From contig NZ_CP049867.1 of the NCBI RefSeq assembly GCF_011299595.1, forward strand, positions 1,736,001 through 1,800,000: DNA of 64,000 nt, given 5' to 3'. Origin of the DNA: Nocardioides sp. HDW12B. GTDB lineage: Bacteria; Actinomycetota; Actinomycetes; Propionibacteriales; Nocardioidaceae. The stretch's first letter is position 1; each line of letters opens with the position of its first letter. The notes under the pieces were generated by a model. The model was given only the letters and a program-made list of their open reading frames with translations. It did no database searches and was not told the origin of the DNA. Of the stretch, positions 44,802-53,634 are shown in pieces. Position numbers and translations under genes: made by a program.

Positions 44802-45569
44802 TCAGGGGGTGTTGACGCTCTCCTGGGAAGCCTTCCCCGGAGCCTGGCCGCGACGCATCCGGCGTCGCTCGTCCCAGACGAGGTAGCCGAAGCCGAAGAC
44901 GGCCAGCAGGCCGAAGAACCACCACTGGAGCCCGTAGAAGAAGTGCGGGCCGTTGCCGAGGTCGGGCAGCTCGGTGCGCACCAGCGTCGTGCCGGCGGCC
45001 GGGTCCTCGGTCTCGGCGTCGACGAAGCCCTCGTAGAGGGGGTAGTCGACGGTCTCGCCGATCGCCGCCGACGAGATGGCGCGGGTGGAGCCGTCCTCGA
45101 CCACGGTGGAGGAGCCCGACCCGTCGGCGCGCACCCAGCCGGTGACGGTGACCTCGCCGGACGGGGGAGCGGGCAGGTCGGTCGGGACGGTCCCGGTGTT
45201 CGGGGTCGAGAGCCAGCCGCGGTCGACGAGCACCGCGGCGCCGGCGTCGGTGCGCAGCGGGGTCACCAGGTCGACGCCGGGCTGGCCGTCGCGGGTCTGG
45301 TAGCGGACCACGACCGTCGCGGCGTCGTCGTACTCCCCGGTGGCGGTGACCCGCAGCCACTCCCGCTCGAGCGGCACGTCCTCGTCGGGGCTCAGCACCC
45401 GGTCGACCGGCACGGGGTCGGCGTCGATGTTCTGCGCGATGAACCCGTTGCGCTCCTCGCGGTCGGCGAGGCGGTGGAACTGCCACTCCCCGAGGCGCAC
45501 GGCGAGCACGGCGAGCAGCGCGACCGCGATCGCGAAGAGCACCCAGCGGCGGCTCAGCAGGAATCCCAC
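44802..45569 (-). CDS. SURF1-family cytochrome oxidase assembly protein
   Basis: SURF1 helps insert haem A into cytochrome oxidase. The 255-residue protein has membrane helices at both ends (about 8-25 and 212-232) around an extracellular domain, with the family marks LGEWQFHRLADREERN, VLVDRGWL and FFYGLQWWFFG. It complements the ctaA/ctaB genes elsewhere in the window. TAGATT on the minus strand (45576-45581) lies six bases before the GTG, indicating a leaderless mRNA. Confidence 0.93.
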   Translation of the reverse strand: MGFLLSRRWVLFAIAVALLAVLAVRLGEWQFHRLADREERNGFIAQNIDADPVPVDRVLSPDEDVPLEREWLRVTATGEYDDAATVVVRYQTRDGQPGVDLVTPLRTDAGAAVLVDRGWLSTPNTGTVPTDLPAPPSGEVTVTGWVRADGSGSSTVVEDGSTRAISSAAIGETVDYPLYEGFVDAETEDPAAGTTLVRTELPDLGNGPHFFYGLQWWFFGLLAVFGFGYLVWDERRRMRRGQAPGKASQESVNTP

Positions 45570-45659
45570 ACCCCGAATCTAGGCCCCCGGCGGCTGCCGG
45601 AACGAGCCCACCCCGTGGGACGTGGGCCACGCCACCGCCCGCGGCCTAGACTCACCCCT
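45570..45659. promoter_or_regulatory. Divergent leaderless promoters for SURF1 and moaA
   Basis: The 90-bp gap holds TAGATT (minus strand, 45576-45581), six bases from the SURF1 start, and TAGACT (plus strand, 45647-45652), seven bases from the moaA GTG at 45660. Neither start has a ribosome site. Confidence 0.65.
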
Positions 45660-46661
45660 GTGACCTCCACCTCGGGCCTCGTCGACAGGTACGGCCGGAC
45701 CGCCACGGACCTCCGGGTCTCGCTGACGGACCGCTGCAACCTGCGCTGCACCTACTGCATGCCCGCCGAGGGACTCGACTGGCTGCCGAACGACAAGATC
45801 CTCACCAACGACGAGATCGTGCGCCTGGTCGGCATCGCGGTGGAGCACCTCGGCATCGAGGAGGTGCGCTTCACCGGCGGCGAGCCGCTCGTGCGGCGCG
45901 GCGTGACCGACATCGTCGCGCGCTGCGCGCAGCTGTCCCCGCGCCCCGACCTGTCGGTCACCACCAACGCACTCGGGCTGGCCAAGCTGGCCGGGCCGCT
46001 GGCCGAGGCGGGCCTGGACCGGGTCAACGTCAGCCTGGACACGGTGCGCTCGGACACGTTCAAGGAGCTGACCCTGCGCGACCGCTTCCACGACGTGGTG
46101 GCGGGGCTGGCGGCCGCCGACGCGGCGGGCCTGCGGCCGGTGAAGGTCAACGCGGTGCTGATGCGCGGCGTCAACGACGACCAGGCGCCCGAGCTGCTGC
46201 AGTGGTGCCTCGACCGCGGCTACGAGCTGCGCTTCATCGAGCAGATGCCGCTCGACGCCCAGCACGGCTGGACGCGCGAGCAGATGATCACGGCCGACGA
46301 GATCTTCGAGAGCCTCGCCACCCGCTTCGTCCTCACGCCGGCGAAGGAGCCGCGGGGGAGTGCGCCGGCGGAGCTGTTCGCCGTCGACGGCGGACCGGCC
46401 ACCGTGGGCGTCATCGCCTCGGTCACGCGACCGTTCTGCGGCGACTGCGACCGGGTGCGGCTGACCGCGGACGGCCAGGTCCGCAACTGCCTGTTCGCCC
46501 GTGAGGAGTCCGACCTCATGACGGCCATGCGTGAGGGCGCCTCCGACGAGGAGCTGGCCGACCGGTGGCGCGTGGCCGTCCTCGGCAAGCGTCCCGGGCA
46601 CGGCATCGACGACGTCACGTTCCTGCAGCCGTCGCGGCCGATGTCGGCCATCGGCGGCTGA
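45660..46661 (+). CDS. moaA: GTP 3',8-cyclase MoaA
   Basis: MoaA starts molybdenum cofactor synthesis by a radical-SAM rearrangement of GTP. The 333-residue protein has the N-terminal cluster motif C26-x3-C30-x2-C33 (DRCNLRCTYC), FTGGEPLVRRG, the second cluster cysteines in FCGDCDRVRLTADGQVRNC and the conserved C-terminal GG. No other moa gene is nearby. The start is fixed by a leaderless -10 box seven bases upstream. Confidence 0.97.
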   Translation: MTSTSGLVDRYGRTATDLRVSLTDRCNLRCTYCMPAEGLDWLPNDKILTNDEIVRLVGIAVEHLGIEEVRFTGGEPLVRRGVTDIVARCAQLSPRPDLSVTTNALGLAKLAGPLAEAGLDRVNVSLDTVRSDTFKELTLRDRFHDVVAGLAAADAAGLRPVKVNAVLMRGVNDDQAPELLQWCLDRGYELRFIEQMPLDAQHGWTREQMITADEIFESLATRFVLTPAKEPRGSAPAELFAVDGGPATVGVIASVTRPFCGDCDRVRLTADGQVRNCLFAREESDLMTAMREGASDEELADRWRVAVLGKRPGHGIDDVTFLQPSRPMSAIGG

Positions 46662-46671
46662 CCGACGCACG

Positions 46672-46685
46672 GAGCCCGCGGGCTC
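46672..46685. terminator. Small palindrome between moaA and DUF3099
   Basis: GAGCCCGCGGGCTC is a perfect 14-bp palindrome in the 22-bp gap between two convergent genes, overlapping the DUF3099 stop. It may act as a weak two-way terminator. Confidence 0.4.
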
Positions 46686-46983
46686 AGACGTCGCGCGGGC
46701 CGCGCTCGATCATCGGCAGGTCGGGGTGGTACTCGTAGTCGTTGCGCGCCGGGTCGGGCGCCGAGCCACCGTTGGCCGCCACCACCGCGATGTAGGGCAG
46801 GAAGACCGCACCGGCGGCGAACAGCCACGTCCACCAGTGCCCGATCGAGAGCACGCAGGCGATCACGCACGTGGTGCGGATGGCCATGGAGATGAGGTAG
46901 CGGCGCATCCGCCCGCTCATGTCCTCGCTGTGGGACCGAGAGGCGGAGGTGATCCTCAGAGTGTCGTCCTGTTTCCTCGCCAC
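46684..46983 (-). CDS. DUF3099 membrane protein
   Basis: The 99-residue actinobacterial protein has two hydrophobic helices (about 28-46 and 50-68) after a polar start with the conserved RITSASRSHSEDMSGRMRRY, and a polar tail. Function is unknown. On the minus strand TAGTGT (46990-46995) is six bases before the GTG, a leaderless layout, and an inverted repeat ACCTCCAC-N5-GTGGAGGT (46984-47004) overlaps this box. Confidence 0.85.
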   Translation of the reverse strand: MARKQDDTLRITSASRSHSEDMSGRMRRYLISMAIRTTCVIACVLSIGHWWTWLFAAGAVFLPYIAVVAANGGSAPDPARNDYEYHPDLPMIERGPRDV

Positions 46984-47139
46984 ACCTCCACACTACGTGG
47001 AGGTTCCAAGACAGACCTGGGCGTCTCGTGAACCGGTCGGTGACGTCGCCGTACGCCGTGGTGGTGCCGGGTCTACGATCCGCAGGGCGGTGCACCACCG
47101 CCCGTCCCCGCCCCGCGTCCCCGACCTCTGGAGAGCCCC

Positions 47140-47352
47140 ATGAGCAACCGTACCTACCGCGTCACCGAGATCGTCGGCACCTCGCCGGAGGGCATCGACC
47201 AGGCCATCCGCAACGGCGTCGAGCGCGCCGCCTCGACGCTGCGCCACGTCGACTGGTTCGAGGTCACCCAGGTCCGCGGTCAGGTCCACGACGGCACGGT
47301 GGAGCACTTCCAGGTCGGCATCAAGCTCGGCTTCCGCCTCGAGGACGACTGA
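47140..47352 (+). CDS. Dodecin
   Basis: This 70-residue protein forms a hollow dodecamer that stores flavin (FMN/FAD) in bacteria. The family pattern is clear: YRVTEIVGTSPEGIDQAIRN, the flavin-stacking Trp in HVDWFEVTQVRG, and FQVGIKLGFRLE. TACGAT at 47074-47079 is a likely -10; the ATG has GGAGAG upstream. It is a single-gene unit ended by a small hairpin. Confidence 0.95.
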   Translation: MSNRTYRVTEIVGTSPEGIDQAIRNGVERAASTLRHVDWFEVTQVRGQVHDGTVEHFQVGIKLGFRLEDD

Positions 47353-47360
47353 ATCCCGTC

Positions 47361-47390
47361 GGTCGAGCTCGTCGAGACCCGATTTCGGGT
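47361..47390. terminator. Hairpin and repeat remnant after dodecin
   Basis: ACCCGA-TT-TCGGGT (47377-47390) can form a short hairpin. Just before it GGTCGAGCTCGTCGAGACC (from 47361) resembles the GGTCTCGACGAGCTCGACC family of intergenic repeats typical of Nocardioides-like genomes. Confidence 0.5.
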
Positions 47391-47453
47391 ACCCACAAGT
47401 AGCCCCTAGCGTCGAACGGGTCAGAGCATGTGACCTGCGCGAAAGGGGAACCC

Positions 47454-48170
47454 GTGTCCGACACGGCGTCCAGATCCGTCCTCGTGACCGGCGGCAACCG
47501 GGGCATCGGCAAGGCGATCGCCGAGGCCTTCGCGGCCCAGGGCGACGCTGTCGCCATCACCTACCGCTCCGGTGAGCCCCCCGAGGGCTTCCTCGCGGTG
47601 CAGTGCGACATCACGGTCCCCGAGCAGGTCGAGGCCGCCTTCGCCGAGATCGAGGAGAAGCAGGGCCCGGTCGAGGTGCTGGTGGCCAACGCCGGCATCA
47701 CCAAGGACACGCTGCTCCTCCGCATGGGCGAGGACGACTGGTCCGACGTCATCGAGACGAACCTGACCGGTTCCTTCCGGGTGGCCAAGCGGGCCGCCAA
47801 GGGCATGCTGCGCATGCGCCGCGGCCGCATCATCTTCGTCTCCTCCGTCGTGGGGCTGCTCGGCTCGGCCGGCCAGGCCAACTACGCGGCCAGCAAGTCC
47901 GGCCTCGTCGGCATGGCCCGCTCCATCGCGCGCGAGCTCGGCAGCCGCTCCATCACCGCCAACGTCGTCGCCCCCGGCTTCGTCGACACCGAGATGACCG
48001 CGGTGCTGCCCGAGGAGCAGAAGGCGCAGTACAAGGCGCAGATCCCGCTCGGCCGGTACGCCGAGCCCGCGGAGGTCGCCGGCGCCATCACGTGGCTGGC
48101 CTCCGACGCCGCCGGCTACGTCACCGGGGCCGTGATCCCGGTCGACGGCGGCCTCGGCATGGGTCACTGA
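47454..48170 (+). CDS. fabG: 3-oxoacyl-ACP reductase FabG
   Basis: FabG reduces 3-oxoacyl-ACP with NADPH in type II fatty acid (and mycolate-like) elongation. The 238-residue SDR protein has the cofactor motif GGNRGIG (13-19), NAG in LVANAGIT, catalytic Ser in VSSVVGLLG and YAASK, and the C-terminal YVTGAVIPVDGG. GTG 47454 was chosen over 47430 because AAAGGGG lies five bases upstream. TAGCGT at 47407-47412 may be the -10. It is followed by fabI, the order seen as mabA-inhA in mycobacteria. Confidence 0.95.
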   Translation: MSDTASRSVLVTGGNRGIGKAIAEAFAAQGDAVAITYRSGEPPEGFLAVQCDITVPEQVEAAFAEIEEKQGPVEVLVANAGITKDTLLLRMGEDDWSDVIETNLTGSFRVAKRAAKGMLRMRRGRIIFVSSVVGLLGSAGQANYAASKSGLVGMARSIARELGSRSITANVVAPGFVDTEMTAVLPEEQKAQYKAQIPLGRYAEPAEVAGAITWLASDAAGYVTGAVIPVDGGLGMGH

Positions 48171-48227
48171 GCCACCCCGGCCGACCCACCAGCTCACCCA
48201 CCCACCCCGCACACACCCAGGAGAACC

Positions 48228-48998
48228 ATGGGAATCCTCGACGGCAAGCGCATCCTCGTGGCCGGCGTCACGATGGACAGCTCGATCGGCTTCGCGGTCG
48301 CCCGCGTCGCCCAGGAGCAGGGCGCCACGGTGCTGGTCTCCAACTTCGGGCGCGCGCTCGGCATCACCAAGCGCATCGTCAAGCGGCTGCCGACCGAGCC
48401 TCCGGTCATCGAGCTCGACGTCACCGACCCCGAGCACCTCGAGCGGCTGCCCGGGCTGCTCTCGGAGCACGTCGACGGTCTCGACGGCGTCGTGCACTCG
48501 ATCGCCTACGGCAACCCCGAGACGCTGCTGGGCGGCAAGTTCCTCGACGGCCCGTGGGAGGACGTCGCGCAGGCGGTGCAGGTCTCGGCGTACTCGTTGA
48601 AGTCGCTGTCCACCGCGTGCCTGCCGCTGATGTCCGAGGGCGGCTCGGTGGTCGGCATGACCTTCGACGCCACGGTCGCGTGGCCGGCGTACGACTGGAT
48701 GGGCGTGGCGAAGGCCGGCCTCGAGTCGACCTCGCGCTACCTCGCGCGTGACCTGGGCCCGAAGGGCGTGCGGGTGAACCTGGTCTCGGCCGGTCCGCTC
48801 AAGACGCTGGCGGCGAAGGCGATCCCGGGCTTCGAGGACCTCGAGTCGTCGTGGAAGGACCGCGCTCCGCTGGGCTGGGACGAGTCCGACCACACCCCGA
48901 CCGCGAAGGCCGTCGTGGCGCTGCTGAGCGACTTCTTCCCGGCGACGACCGGCGAGATCGTCCACGTCGACGGCGGCTTCCACGCCATGGGACTCTGA
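48228..48998 (+). CDS. fabI: Enoyl-ACP reductase (InhA/FabI type)
   Basis: It reduces the enoyl-ACP double bond, the last step of each elongation round, and is the triclosan/isoniazid-type target. The 256-residue protein has the divergent SDR motif GVTMDSSIGFAVA, catalytic Tyr155 and Lys162 (Y-x6-K, AYDWMGVAK) and IVHVDGGFHAMGL at the end, close to mycobacterial InhA. It is 57 nt after fabG and 4 nt before the SixA-like gene. Confidence 0.96.
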   Translation: MGILDGKRILVAGVTMDSSIGFAVARVAQEQGATVLVSNFGRALGITKRIVKRLPTEPPVIELDVTDPEHLERLPGLLSEHVDGLDGVVHSIAYGNPETLLGGKFLDGPWEDVAQAVQVSAYSLKSLSTACLPLMSEGGSVVGMTFDATVAWPAYDWMGVAKAGLESTSRYLARDLGPKGVRVNLVSAGPLKTLAAKAIPGFEDLESSWKDRAPLGWDESDHTPTAKAVVALLSDFFPATTGEIVHVDGGFHAMGL

Positions 48999-49002
48999 GG
49001 CG

Positions 49003-49533
49003 GTGACCGCAGACCGCCCCCGCACGCTCGTCCTCATGCGCCACGCCAAGGCCGAGAGCACGCCCAGCGGGCCGATCGGCGGTGACATCGGCCGGCGGCT
49101 CACCCCGACCGGCCACGCGGACGCGGAGGCGGCCGGCCGGTGGCTGGCCGGCGTCGGCTGCGTGCCCGACCACGCCGTGGTCTCCGCCGCCGAGCGGACC
49201 CAGCAGACGTGGGCCGCGGTGGCGGCCGGGTCGGGGTCGTCGGCGCGCGCGGAGGTCTCGCGCTCGATGTACGGCGCCTCCGCCGACTCGATCCTCGAGA
49301 GCCTCCGGCTCGTGCCGGACGCGGCCGAGGTCGTGATCTTCGTGGGCCACAACCCCGACACCGAGGTCCTGGCCGGCTCGCTCGGCGACGGCGCGGGACC
49401 GGACGAGGCCGAGGCCGGTCTCGCCGGCGGCTTCCCCACCGCCACCCTGGCCGTCTACGACGTGCCGACGGCGTGGGAGGACCTCACCCCCGGCGGCGTG
49501 ACCGTCCGCCACGTCCACACCGCCCGCGCCTGA
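49003..49533 (+). CDS. SixA-like histidine phosphatase
   Basis: The 176-residue protein belongs to the histidine phosphatase branch with the RHAK motif at 13-16, the second Arg in SAAERTQQTW and a second His in VGHNPDTEV. SixA removes phosphate from phosphohistidine in proteins. The gene starts 4 nt after fabI, so it is probably cotranscribed with fabG-fabI, a linkage also seen in related genomes, though no functional tie is proven. Confidence 0.9.
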   Translation: MTADRPRTLVLMRHAKAESTPSGPIGGDIGRRLTPTGHADAEAAGRWLAGVGCVPDHAVVSAAERTQQTWAAVAAGSGSSARAEVSRSMYGASADSILESLRLVPDAAEVVIFVGHNPDTEVLAGSLGDGAGPDEAEAGLAGGFPTATLAVYDVPTAWEDLTPGGVTVRHVHTARA

Positions 49534-49561
49534 CCGGCCGCGGCCGGACGCGGGGTGCCCG

Positions 49562-50086
49562 TCAACCGCGCGGGATCCAGTCGGACGCCCGGACGGCGGC
49601 GCCGGGCGCGTAGTCGGTGTCGCGGCGGCGCTCGGTGAGCACGGCGAACCGGACGGCTCCGTAGTCGCCGCCGGCGAGGCAGCTCGAGGGCATGGTCATG
49701 CGCGCCATCCCACGGTCGGCGAACCAGCGCACCCGCAGCCCGTCGCAGCGCGGCGCCGAGGCCACCTGACGTCCGGTGAAGGCCCCCGGGACGACGTAGC
49801 TCCTGGTCTCGCCGTCGGGACGGTGCTCGCTGACCAGCCGCACGCCCCTGCCGCGCCGCGGCTCGACGCTCACGATCAGGTCGCCGCGGACCGCATCGAC
49901 GACGCTGACGCGCGCCACGAGCCGGTCCCGGCCGTTGTCGACCGAGGCGGCGACGATGTCGAGCCCCCGCCCGTGAGCGTCCCCGCGCCGGTCGGTGACC
50001 CTGCCCTCCTGGGCCGCCACCGGAGCGACCGAGACGGCCACGGTCCCCACTGCTGCGACGACTGCGCTCCAGCCCCTGTTCCTCAT
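49562..50086 (-). CDS. Secreted hypothetical protein
   Basis: The 174-residue product starts with a Sec signal peptide (MRNRGWSAVVAAVGTVAVSVAPVAAQ, about 26 residues in total, cleavage near AAQ) and continues as a soluble beta-rich domain with two cysteines (in PRCDG and SSCLAG). Repeated VSVV, RLVSEH, RSYVVP strands suggest a small beta sandwich. I do not recognise a family. It is convergent with the phosphatase gene and divergent from the next small gene. Confidence 0.7.
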   Translation of the reverse strand: MRNRGWSAVVAAVGTVAVSVAPVAAQEGRVTDRRGDAHGRGLDIVAASVDNGRDRLVARVSVVDAVRGDLIVSVEPRRGRGVRLVSEHRPDGETRSYVVPGAFTGRQVASAPRCDGLRVRWFADRGMARMTMPSSCLAGGDYGAVRFAVLTERRRDTDYAPGAAVRASDWIPRG

Positions 50087-50209
50087 CCGCCCATCCTGCC
50101 CCAGGAGTCCCGTGCGCCCCGGCACGTCACCGGCGAGGCGGTCGAGTGTCGCGGGGGAGGCGCCCGCGAATCCCGTTGCCCCGGCGGGGAGGCCTTGGGA
50201 CGCTGGGGC

Positions 50210-50542
50210 ATGGTGACGAGCGACCGAGGACCCGCGTTCGAGCGCTTCATGGCGACGGCGGAGGCGGTCGCGCGGGAGCGCCCCGAGGTCGACCCGGACC
50301 TGGCGCGCGAGGTGTTCGAGGAGGCCGCGACCCTGCTCCACGACGGCCTCGCCCTCGACGGTCTCGACTCCCACGACACCGACGCCGTCGTCACGGGTCT
50401 GTGCGCCGACCTGGTCTCGCCGGACCCCGGCGCCGCCGTACGCGCACGGTCGCAGGCGGCCGCGGCGGGCGCGAACGACCTGCACGACCCCGCCGCGGTG
50501 TCGGCGGCGTACCTCAGCGCGGCGTCGGTGCTGCAGCTGTGA
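50210..50542 (+). CDS. Small helical hypothetical protein
   Basis: The 110-residue product is Ala/Asp/Glu-rich and mostly helical (AFERFMATAEAVARE, LAREVFEEAATLLHDG, AAVSAAYLSAASVLQL). No motif is recognised. The start is ATG 50210 or GTG 50213; GGGGAGG lies some 20 bases upstream, farther than ideal. A strong hairpin follows its stop, which supports a real transcript. Confidence 0.5.
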   Translation: MVTSDRGPAFERFMATAEAVARERPEVDPDLAREVFEEAATLLHDGLALDGLDSHDTDAVVTGLCADLVSPDPGAAVRARSQAAAAGANDLHDPAAVSAAYLSAASVLQL

Positions 50543-50567
50543 CGGGCAGACACGGCCCGTGACGTGC

Positions 50568-50602
50568 GAAGGGCCCCGACCGCAGTGCGGTCGGGGCCCT
50601 TC
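50568..50602. terminator. Strong bidirectional terminator before cold-shock gene
   Basis: GAAGGGCCCCGACCGC (50568-50583) and its exact reverse complement (50587-50602) form a 16-bp stem with loop AGT between two convergent genes. This is one of the two strongest hairpins in the window. Confidence 0.9.
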
Positions 50603-50611
50603 GGCGTCAGA

Positions 50612-50815
50612 TCAGGAGACGCGGACGTTCTCGGCCTGGGGACCCTTGGGGCCCTGGGCGAGGTCGAACTCGACCTTCTGGTTCTCGTCGAGCGACTTGT
50701 AGCCGCTGGACTGGATCGCGGAGAAGTGGACGAACACGTCCTCGCCGCCGCCGTCCTGCGAGATGAAGCCGAAGCCCTTCTCAGCGTTGAACCACTTGAC
50801 GGTGCCCTGAGCCAT
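50612..50815 (-). CDS. Cold-shock protein (CspA family)
   Basis: The 67-residue single cold-shock domain has the RNA-binding motifs KGFGFI and VFVHFSAI and starts [14 protein letters not shown]. These proteins melt mRNA structure in cold or stress. The ATG has an AAAGGA site upstream. The nearest good -10 (TATCGT, minus strand, 50977-50982) would give a leader of about 155 nt, the long leader typical of cold-shock genes. Confidence 0.96.
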   Translation of the reverse strand: MAQGTVKWFNAEKGFGFISQDGGGEDVFVHFSAIQSSGYKSLDENQKVEFDLAQGPKGPQAENVRVS

Positions 50816-51053
50816 GATCTTTTCCTTTGGTCTGCCGAGGGCGGTGTGCCCTCGAGCTGCTGAAGACATCGAAGCTGTGCTGATGTCCAGCGAACCGAAG
50901 ATCAGAAGTACGAAATACCAGCCGCGACTAGGTGCGCGGCGAGGACGGCCCGTGAGCCTTCCCTTCAACAACGTCGACGATAGTGCATGGAGCCCGGATC
51001 GCGGCATCGGCACCTCCGCGTCGGCCTGTCGCCGACCTCGGGGATACCGTGAA

Positions 51054-51068
51054 CCCCCCCCCCCCCCC
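51054..51068. repeat. C15 homopolymer tract upstream of the hydrolase gene
   Basis: Fifteen consecutive C bases are followed by GT and five more C. The tract is about 28 bp before the hydrolase ATG (51097) and just after a TACCGT -10-like box (51045-51050), so it lies at the expected transcript start. The remainder of this gap (50816-51053) holds the cold-shock leader and promoter. Confidence 0.9.
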
Positions 51069-51096
51069 GTCCCCCGAGTGCAACGAGGACACCACC

Positions 51097-51954
51097 ATGG
51101 TCCGCCTGGTCCCCGACACGGTCGTGCTGCACGGTCACGAGCTGTCGTACGTCGACAGCGGCTCCGGTCCGGTCGTGCTGTTCATCCACGGCATCCTCGG
51201 TTCGCAGCGGCAGTGGGCGCACCTCGTCGACGCGATGGACGACGACCACCGGCTCGTCGTACCGGACCTCTTCGGTCACGGCGAGTCCGCGAAGCCGCTC
51301 GGCGACTACTCGCTCAGCTCGCACGCCGCGACCATGCGCGACCTCCTCGACCACCTCGGGGTCGAGCGCGTCACGCTGGTCGGGCACTCGCTCGGCGGCG
51401 GCATCGCGATGCAGTTCTTCTACCTGTTCCCCGAGCGGGTCGAGCGCATCGTGCTGGTCTCCAGCGGCGGGCTGGGGCGCGAGGTCAACCTCGTGCTGCG
51501 CTCCGCCACGCTTCCCGGTGCCGCCCAGGTCCTGGGCGTCGTCGCCTCGCGTCGTGTGCTCGGCAAGGTCGAGGCCCTCGGACGCGGGGCGTCCCGGACC
51601 GGCTGGCGGCCCGGCGCCGACCTCGGCGCGATCTGGCACGGCTTCAGCTCGCTGGGCGACCGCGAGAGCCGACGCGCCTTCCTGTCGACCACCCGGGCCG
51701 TGATCGACATCGGCGGGCAGAGCATCAGCGCCCACGACCACCTCGAGGGCGCGCTCCCGGTGCCGACGCTCATCGTGTGGGGCACCAAGGACCGGATGAT
51801 CCCGGTGGCGCACGCGCGGAGCGTGCAGCAGGCGCTGCCCGACTGCCAGGTCGAGCTCTTCGAGGGCGCCGGCCACTTCCCCCACCTCGAGGACCCGGAC
51901 CGCTTCGCCCGCCTGCTCCGCGACTTCGTGGCCTCCGCACCGTCCGTGGACTAG
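51097..51954 (+). CDS. Alpha/beta hydrolase
   Basis: The 285-residue protein has the oxyanion motif FIHGILGS, nucleophile elbow GHSLGGG (catalytic Ser), acid in WGTKDRMIP and final His in GAGHFPHLE. It resembles epoxide hydrolases or meta-cleavage-type esterases; substrate unknown. ATG 51097 has GAGG upstream. An in-frame GTG at 51049 would add a poly-Pro stretch encoded by the C15 tract. Its TAG stop shares the bases CTAG with the stop of the convergent FAD gene. Confidence 0.9.
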   Translation: MVRLVPDTVVLHGHELSYVDSGSGPVVLFIHGILGSQRQWAHLVDAMDDDHRLVVPDLFGHGESAKPLGDYSLSSHAATMRDLLDHLGVERVTLVGHSLGGGIAMQFFYLFPERVERIVLVSSGGLGREVNLVLRSATLPGAAQVLGVVASRRVLGKVEALGRGASRTGWRPGADLGAIWHGFSSLGDRESRRAFLSTTRAVIDIGGQSISAHDHLEGALPVPTLIVWGTKDRMIPVAHARSVQQALPDCQVELFEGAGHFPHLEDPDRFARLLRDFVASAPSVD

Positions 51955-53345
51955 CCCGCGGCCCCCGTCGTGACGCCGGCGAGCTCGGCCAGGCGCGCCA
52001 CGCCGGGCCCGGTGTGCTCCTGCAGGCGCCCCAGCGCGTCGTCGAGGGCGGCGGAGCCGGGGTGCTCGGGCGGGACCCGGGCCGGGTTGAGCGCGACGCG
52101 GTTCGACCAGTCCTTGACGTCGGGCTCGGAGCCGAAGGACGCCGCGTTGCGCATGCCGAGCACGTTCATCGTCGCCCAGTCGACGAGGCTGTTGCCGAAG
52201 GACGACGGGGGACACAGCCGGTTCTTCTCGGCGTCGTCCGCGCGCGTCGCCTCGACGTACCCGGCCAGCGCGCCGCCGAAGCAGGGGAAGCCGGCCCGGA
52301 TCGCCTGCAGGGTGATGACGTCGGGCTGCCAGATCGGCACGCGGGTCGGGTTCTTGAGCCCGTCGGCGGCGCAGTTGACGACGAGGGCGTCGTCGGCCAC
52401 CGCGACCGAGCCGTCGGCGAACGTCAGCCGGCCCCGCTCCACCGACGTCAGGTGCCCGCGACGCACCACGTTGCCGATGGTGCGGAGCAGCTCGAGCTCC
52501 CAGACACCGAGGGTGGGGGCCTTGGCCATCGACGGGGTGCGCGTCCGGTCGATGCGCAGCATGATCCCGAGCTCCTCCAGGCGCAGGAAGAGCGCGTCGA
52601 GCGAGGTCGCGGACCCGGCGGCCTGCATCATGTCGGCGACCATGGCGAGGTAGATCTCGGGGTCGGGCTGGATGAGGGCGCGGTTCAGCATCCACGGCTC
52701 CCGCGGGCGCACCCAGCAGATCGCGTCCGGGTCGACGCCGCTGCCCAGCAGCCACACGCAGGCGTCGGTGGCCGTCTTGCCCGAGCCGACGACGACGTAC
52801 TGGCTGGGGGAGGACTGCTCCGCGACGAGGTCGTTGACCGGGATCACCCGCACCCCCTCGCCGACCGCGAACCGCGGAGGTGTCTCGGCGGGGATCTCGG
52901 GCGCGAGGTAGCGGGCGTCGACGACCCGGCAGCGCTCGGGCACCTCGTACTGCTCCCCGGTGTCGTGGGACGCGAAGGAGCGGCCGCCGAGGTGGTCGGC
53001 GGAGGTGAAGAGCTCCACGCGTCCGGGGCCCACCATCCGCTCGGCGAGCACCTGGTCGTAGTAGGCGCAGATGGTGCCCTGGTCGGCACGCTCGTGCAGC
53101 CCGGCCTCCGGGCCCTCGGTCTGGATGCGGCCGCCGCCGAGCAGCGTCGAGGGCACGCCGTAGAACGTGGAGGACTGGTGCAGGCGGACGAAGGGGTACG
53201 CGCCGCGCCAGTGCCCGCCCGGTCCGGACCGGCGGTCGACCATCACCACGTGGGCGTCGCTGTGGTCGATCAGGGCGTCGGTGAAGGCCATGCCCATGGC
53301 TCCGGCGCCGACCACCAGGTAGTCGGCCTCGACTGTTCGTGTCAC
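51951..53345 (-). CDS. FAD/NAD(P)-binding oxidoreductase
   Basis: The 464-residue protein has an N-terminal FAD motif (YLVVGAGAMGMA, residues about 9-20) followed by DRRSGPGGHW, a second dinucleotide motif YVVVGSGKTATD and the ATG-like strand LVVNCAADG. This resembles flavin monooxygenase-type or lysine/ornithine hydroxylase-like proteins. No cluster suggests its substrate. The GTG at 53345 was chosen because the family motif starts soon after; no clear ribosome site is visible. It is divergent from the kelch gene. Confidence 0.85.
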   Translation of the reverse strand: MTRTVEADYLVVGAGAMGMAFTDALIDHSDAHVVMVDRRSGPGGHWRGAYPFVRLHQSSTFYGVPSTLLGGGRIQTEGPEAGLHERADQGTICAYYDQVLAERMVGPGRVELFTSADHLGGRSFASHDTGEQYEVPERCRVVDARYLAPEIPAETPPRFAVGEGVRVIPVNDLVAEQSSPSQYVVVGSGKTATDACVWLLGSGVDPDAICWVRPREPWMLNRALIQPDPEIYLAMVADMMQAAGSATSLDALFLRLEELGIMLRIDRTRTPSMAKAPTLGVWELELLRTIGNVVRRGHLTSVERGRLTFADGSVAVADDALVVNCAADGLKNPTRVPIWQPDVITLQAIRAGFPCFGGALAGYVEATRADDAEKNRLCPPSSFGNSLVDWATMNVLGMRNAASFGSEPDVKDWSNRVALNPARVPPEHPGSAALDDALGRLQEHTGPGVARLAELAGVTTGAAG

Positions 53346-53634
53346 CGTGCCAACCAACCACGCGGTGACGGGCGCCGCCACCACCACGGCGCGCGGAACT
53401 TCCGATGACGGGCCCGGTGGTGCCGAGGACCCCTGCACGCCCGGGGTGCCGCCCGCAGCCTCCTGACCGTTCGGCCAGCATGTGGGGACGTTGGTCCCCG
53501 GTCGTCCCGGGTCGGACCTTCCGGACGATCCGCAGTGCAACGCTTCTCGCGCGACACCCGTCGCCGTCACCTCCGAGTCTCCACCGTCGCCCGCTCTCGG
53601 TGCCGGGTGCGGGCTCCGCGTCGAGAGGCTCTCC
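53346..53634. other. 289-bp divergent intergenic region
   Basis: It separates the FAD oxidoreductase and kelch genes. I see a small GGGGAC-GTTG-GTCCCC hairpin near 53484-53499 and no further gene; promoters for both neighbours must lie here, but no box is convincing. Confidence 0.5.
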
